A stretch of DNA of 45,690 nucleotides from an uncultured Clostridia bacterium (lineage in GTDB: Bacteria > Bacillota > Clostridia > Christensenellales > Borkfalkiaceae), in NCBI GenBank assembly GCA_944341895.1, contig CALVMB010000008.1, forward strand, positions 1 to 45,690. The letters are read 5' to 3'. The notes beneath the pieces were generated by a model, which was given only the letters and a program-made list of their open reading frames with translations, had not been told where the DNA came from and ran no database searches. Below, in pieces: positions 42,661-45,690 of this stretch; the first letter of the stretch is position 1; each line of letters opens with the position of its first letter. Position numbers and translations under genes: made by a program.

Positions 42661-43403
42661 ATCTTTCCCTCCGACTTATCGCGGTACACGCCGAGCGGGA
42701 AAGTCTTGGTGCATTCCTCGCCCATGAACCGAAGCGCGTCGACGGGCGCCATGTGCCAGTTGGTCGGGCAGGAAACGAGCACTTCCACAAAGGAATAGCC
42801 CCGCCCTTCCGCCTGGAACTGCAATGCCTTTTTGATGGCGCGCTTTGCCGCAAGCACGTGCTTGACGTCGTGCGTGGCGACGCGTTCGATGTAATACGGT
42901 GCGTCCAGCGTGGCAAGCAGTTCGCACACGCGGATGGGATACCCGTTGACGGACGGGTCACGCCCTTTTTGGCAGGTGGTCGCCTTCTGCCCGATGAGGG
43001 TGGTGGGCGCCATCTGGCCGCCCGTCATGCCGTAAATGCTGTTGTTGATGAAGATGATGGTGATATTTTCACCGCGGGCGGCGGCATGCACCGTTTCCGC
43101 CATGCCGATGGACGCGAGGTCCCCGTCGCCCTGGTAGACGAACACGAGACGGTCGGGCAGGCAGCGCTTGATGCCCGTGGCGACGGCGGGAGCGCGGCCG
43201 TGCGCCGCTTCCTGCATGTCGCAGTTGAAATAATCGTAGGCGAACACCGCGCACCCGACGGGCGCGATGCCGATGCATTTTTCCTGCAAGCCGAGTTCCT
43301 CGATGCTCTCCGCCACCAGCCTGTGCACGATGCCGTGCGTACAGCCCGGGCAGTAATGCATGGGCGCGTCGGTCAGCATTTTCGTCTTGGTAAACGTCTT
43401 CAT
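42657..43403 (-). CDS. 2-oxoacid:ferredoxin oxidoreductase, beta (TPP-binding) subunit
   Basis: 248 aa. [17 protein letters not shown], then the TPP/Mg motif [17 protein letters not shown] and [16 protein letters not shown]. The last block is typical of 2-oxoglutarate and 2-oxoisovalerate types. Start follows AAGGAGGAGCA and overlaps the alpha stop (ATGA). Confidence 0.94.
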   Translation of the reverse strand: MKTFTKTKMLTDAPMHYCPGCTHGIVHRLVAESIEELGLQEKCIGIAPVGCAVFAYDYFNCDMQEAAHGRAPAVATGIKRCLPDRLVFVYQGDGDLASIGMAETVHAAARGENITIIFINNSIYGMTGGQMAPTTLIGQKATTCQKGRDPSVNGYPIRVCELLATLDAPYYIERVATHDVKHVLAAKRAIKKALQFQAEGRGYSFVEVLVSCPTNWHMAPVDALRFMGEECTKTFPLGVYRDKSEGKI

Positions 43404-44476
43404 TGCTCCTCCTTGACGCTCGCAAGCGCCTGCAACGCCTCCTGCACGATCTCGCGCTCATCGGTGATGTTGCCGCCCGTCCTGCCGTAAAAGCGGACGG
43501 GCTTTCTGCCGTTGACGGAGAGGCGCACGTCCTCCACCATCTGGCCGAGGGAAAGTTCGACGTCGAGGAAGACCTTGACGCTCTTCTGCGCGGCGACTTT
43601 GGCGTACGTTTCGGCAGGGAACGGGAACAGCGTGACGGGGCGCACCCAGCCCGCTTTCACACCCTGCTTGCGCAGAGCCTGCACCGCGCTCTTGCAGATG
43701 CGCGCGACGGTGCCGTACGCCGTGAGGACGATCTCCGCGTCCTCGGTGAGCATGCTCTCGGCGACGCACTCGTTTGCGGCGATCTCGTCATAAGTGCGCT
43801 TGAGCGCGTTCACGTGCGGTTCGAGCACTTCGGGATCGATGAGCAGCGAATTGAGCACGCGGCGGTCCTTGCCGTAATGCCCGCTCGTCGCCCAGTCTTT
43901 TTCGGGGATGTCGCGCAAATCGCGCATGGGCGGCAGTTCGACGGGCTCCATCAGTTGCCCGATCATGCCGTCCGCAAGGAGCATGACGGGCACGCGGTAA
44001 CGGTCGGCGAGGTCGAAGGCGCGGTATGTAAAGTCGCACGCCTCCTGCGCGGACGAGGGCGAAAGCACGATGAGCCGATAGTCGCCGTGTCCGCCGCCCT
44101 TGGTCGCCTGGAAATAATCGCCCTGCGCGGGCAGGATGCCGCCCAGGCCGGGGCCTGCGCGCATGATGTTGACGATGACGCACGGAATGCGCGCGCACGC
44201 GATGTACGAGATGCCCTCCTGTTTGAGGCTGACCCCGGGGCTGGACGAACTGGTCATCGCGCGGATGCCCGCGCCCGCGGCGCCGTACACCATGTTGATC
44301 GCCGCCACTTCCGATTCCGCCTGCACGAACACGCCGCCGACCTGCGGCATCTTGACGGACATATACTCGGGAACTTCGTTCTGCGGGGTGATGGGATACC
44401 CGAAAAAGGCGCGGCAGCCGTTGCGGATCGCGCCTTCGCAGATCGCCTCGGTGCCGTGCAATAAGATCTTTGCCAT
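43400..44476 (-). CDS. 2-oxoacid:ferredoxin oxidoreductase, alpha subunit (VorB-like)
   Basis: 358 aa. Pyrimidine-binding and domain II fused: [71 protein letters not shown] and [20 protein letters not shown]. Overall layout resembles VorB (2-oxoisovalerate) more than PorA; a 2-oxoglutarate role is also possible. AAGGAGAAACAT precedes the start. Supports an anaerobic, ferredoxin-based metabolism. Confidence 0.93.
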   Translation of the reverse strand: MAKILLHGTEAICEGAIRNGCRAFFGYPITPQNEVPEYMSVKMPQVGGVFVQAESEVAAINMVYGAAGAGIRAMTSSSSPGVSLKQEGISYIACARIPCVIVNIMRAGPGLGGILPAQGDYFQATKGGGHGDYRLIVLSPSSAQEACDFTYRAFDLADRYRVPVMLLADGMIGQLMEPVELPPMRDLRDIPEKDWATSGHYGKDRRVLNSLLIDPEVLEPHVNALKRTYDEIAANECVAESMLTEDAEIVLTAYGTVARICKSAVQALRKQGVKAGWVRPVTLFPFPAETYAKVAAQKSVKVFLDVELSLGQMVEDVRLSVNGRKPVRFYGRTGGNITDEREIVQEALQALASVKEEQ

Positions 44477-44509
44477 ATGTTTCTCCTTCCGATACGCCTG
44501 CTCGCCCGC

Positions 44510-44716
44510 TCACTCCGAAACGGTGATCGCGCAGTCCGGGCACATGATCGCGCAAAACGTGCAGCCGATGCAATGCTGCGGGTTGACGACTTCCGCGACG
44601 AAATAGCCCTTTGCGTTCATGTTGTGTTTGCTCAGCGAAAGGACGTTTTTCGGGCAAGCGTTGGCGCACAGCCCGCACCCTTTGCAGAGCGCTTCGTTGA
44701 TTTTGACCGATGTCAT
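44510..44716 (-). CDS. 2-oxoacid:ferredoxin oxidoreductase, delta (ferredoxin) subunit
   Basis: 68 aa, two [4Fe-4S] motifs CKGCGLCANACPKNV and CIGCTFCAIMCPDCAI. It passes electrons from the TPP site to soluble ferredoxin. First gene of the operon; the start at 44716 has AGGTCAG upstream. The frame extends upstream into the promoter region, which was discarded. Confidence 0.94.
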   Translation of the reverse strand: MTSVKINEALCKGCGLCANACPKNVLSLSKHNMNAKGYFVAEVVNPQHCIGCTFCAIMCPDCAITVSE

Positions 44717-44779
44717 ACAATCTGACCTGCCTTGACGGCGCTTTTGCTGGTTCGGCGCCGATTTTATCGTAACGGATTT

Positions 44780-44808
44780 ATTATAGCACGCTTTTTGCAA
44801 GATTGCAA
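44780..44808 (-). promoter_or_regulatory. Sigma-A promoter of the vor/kor operon
   Basis: Minus strand TTGCAA (44803-44808), 17 bp, TATAAT (44780-44785); leader about 55-60 nt. Confidence 0.82.
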
Positions 44809-44888
44809 ACCGATTGACAACGGTATGCGGAATTTCGTGAAAAAGCAAGAATCCGATCTTTCTTTATCATTTTTCTTTCCAAAAAGAA

Positions 44889-44917
44889 TTGCAAATGCGC
44901 CGTGATTTGTGTATAGT
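44889..44917 (+). promoter_or_regulatory. Sigma-A promoter of the small membrane protein gene
   Basis: Plus strand TTGCAA (44889-44894), 17 bp, TATAGT (44912-44917), about 40 bp before the start. Confidence 0.75.
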
Positions 44918-44956
44918 ATAGGCAAGAAACGCAAAACGGGCAGGCGGAGCAGGAAA

Positions 44957-45520
44957 ATGAATTTTCAGATCAAGATCCGAAAATCGAGATTTATCCTCAG
45001 TTGTATTTTCCTTACGGGATATACTGCCTATACGGTATACGCGCTGTATTATTATCTGACCGAGCGCAGCGCGCTCGGGATCGTGCTCCTCTGCCTCATC
45101 GGCACGGCGTTCGTGCTTTCCCTGCTCATCACCTTCGCCAGTTACCGCATCAACCTCAAAAACAAGCCCCGTCCCAAACTGCACCGCTTCATCAAGATGG
45201 CAAAATACTTCGTGCAGATCATCTGCTCGGCGATCTCCATCGGCTTCGTCCTCTCGGCGGTGCACAGCGAAACCACCTTTTCGCTGATCATGGCGATCGT
45301 ATCCCTGCCCTTCCTCGTGTGGAGCCTGTTTGTCAACGTTATCGTCGAAGTGTACGAACGCAAGATCGCCAAGGCGTTCCAGCGGCGCCGTTTCGTCACG
45401 GTGGTCCCGCGCGACAGCGTGGGCGAACCCATCGACGTGGACCGCGCCATCGCCGAGGCGGACGGACTGCGCGACTGGAAGGAAGAACAGCGCCGCCGCG
45501 ATCGGCGCGAAGCGCGGTAA
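44957..45520 (+). CDS. Unknown small membrane protein
   Basis: 187 aa, not recognised. Four hydrophobic segments, roughly residues 12-33, 39-60, 80-103 and 108-131 (for example SCIFLTGYTAYTVYALYYYL and LGIVLLCLIGTAFVLSLLIT), followed by a basic-acidic soluble tail ending in Arg-rich RRRDRREAR. ATG at 44957 with GGAGCAGGAAA upstream. Monocistronic, divergent from the vor/kor operon. No function can be proposed. Confidence 0.8.
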   Translation: MNFQIKIRKSRFILSCIFLTGYTAYTVYALYYYLTERSALGIVLLCLIGTAFVLSLLITFASYRINLKNKPRPKLHRFIKMAKYFVQIICSAISIGFVLSAVHSETTFSLIMAIVSLPFLVWSLFVNVIVEVYERKIAKAFQRRRFVTVVPRDSVGEPIDVDRAIAEADGLRDWKEEQRRRDRREAR

Positions 45521-45589
45521 ATCCGCCGCGCCCGCGGGCTTTCCCTCACGGACCGATCTTTGCCGCGGACGGCTCTCGGCTGTGAACAC

Positions 45590-45690
45590 ATCTTGACGGT
45601 GAACAGATCTTTGCAAGATGAATTGTCAAACTAAGTGCAACACTTGATAAGATTTTGTTCAAACAAATCTTGCGGTGTCTGGTAATGCAA
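45590..45690. other. AT-rich right edge; possible end of an IS30-like element
   Basis: Composition drops sharply in GC after ~45,590. The block GTCAAACTAAGTGCAACACTT resembles, from memory, terminal inverted repeats of IS30-family elements of Firmicutes. An imperfect inverted repeat (AAGATTT / AAATCTT) follows. No transposase is inside the window. Confidence 0.3.

Overview
The window looks like a chromosomal segment of a GC-rich, endospore-forming, anaerobic, monoderm Bacillota, probably Clostridia. The evidence is a HrcA-type CIRCE operator, the order rnc-smc-ftsY-ylxM-ffh-rpsP-khpA-rimM-trmD, TrmFO, HslV with a Firmicutes-like N-terminus, spoIIE, a gerABC germinant-receptor operon and a four-subunit 2-oxoacid:ferredoxin oxidoreductase. 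A more precise placement (for example Christensenellales) is inference only.

Layout. Every gene from 0.1 to 30.3 kb is on the minus strand and every gene from 30.5 to 41.2 kb is on the plus strand. The switch lies between recF and dnaA. In transcription order the minus half holds: recF-vanW; a GNAT-like gene; asnS; plsX-rnc-smc-ftsY-ylxM-ffh (lipid precursor synthesis, RNA processing, chromosome condensation, SRP targeting); rpsP-khpA-rimM-trmD-flavodoxin (ribosome and tRNA maturation), started by a promoter built into the ffh terminator; rbgA-rnhB-yraN; rplS alone; a large predicted GT-C type membrane protein; comM-dprA-topA; and trmFO-hslV-hslU under a consensus sigma-A promoter overlapped by a CIRCE operator.

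The plus half holds dnaA-mnmG, spoIIE, a small unknown membrane protein and gerA-gerB-gerC. It is followed by an apparently uncharacterised, highly structured RNA gene of about 510 nt (41.24-41.75 kb) with its own promoter and terminator. Then come a minus-strand vor/kor operon (ferredoxin, alpha, beta, gamma) and a small unknown membrane protein. The right edge may contain one end of an insertion sequence.

The main points beyond housekeeping are: (1) the ~510-nt orphan RNA gene; (2) a mosaic family of intergenic hairpin modules (A, B, C) at 0.02-0.14, 13.69-13.93 and 24.65-25.13 kb, two of which sit exactly at the stop codons of hslU and asnS; (3) the rearranged dnaA locus, without dnaN and with face-to-face recF and dnaA promoters; (4) an RNase III with a probable Asp-to-Ser change in its catalytic signature and a GerC-like protein without the lipobox cysteine. 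No tRNA, rRNA, CRISPR array or complete mobile element was seen.
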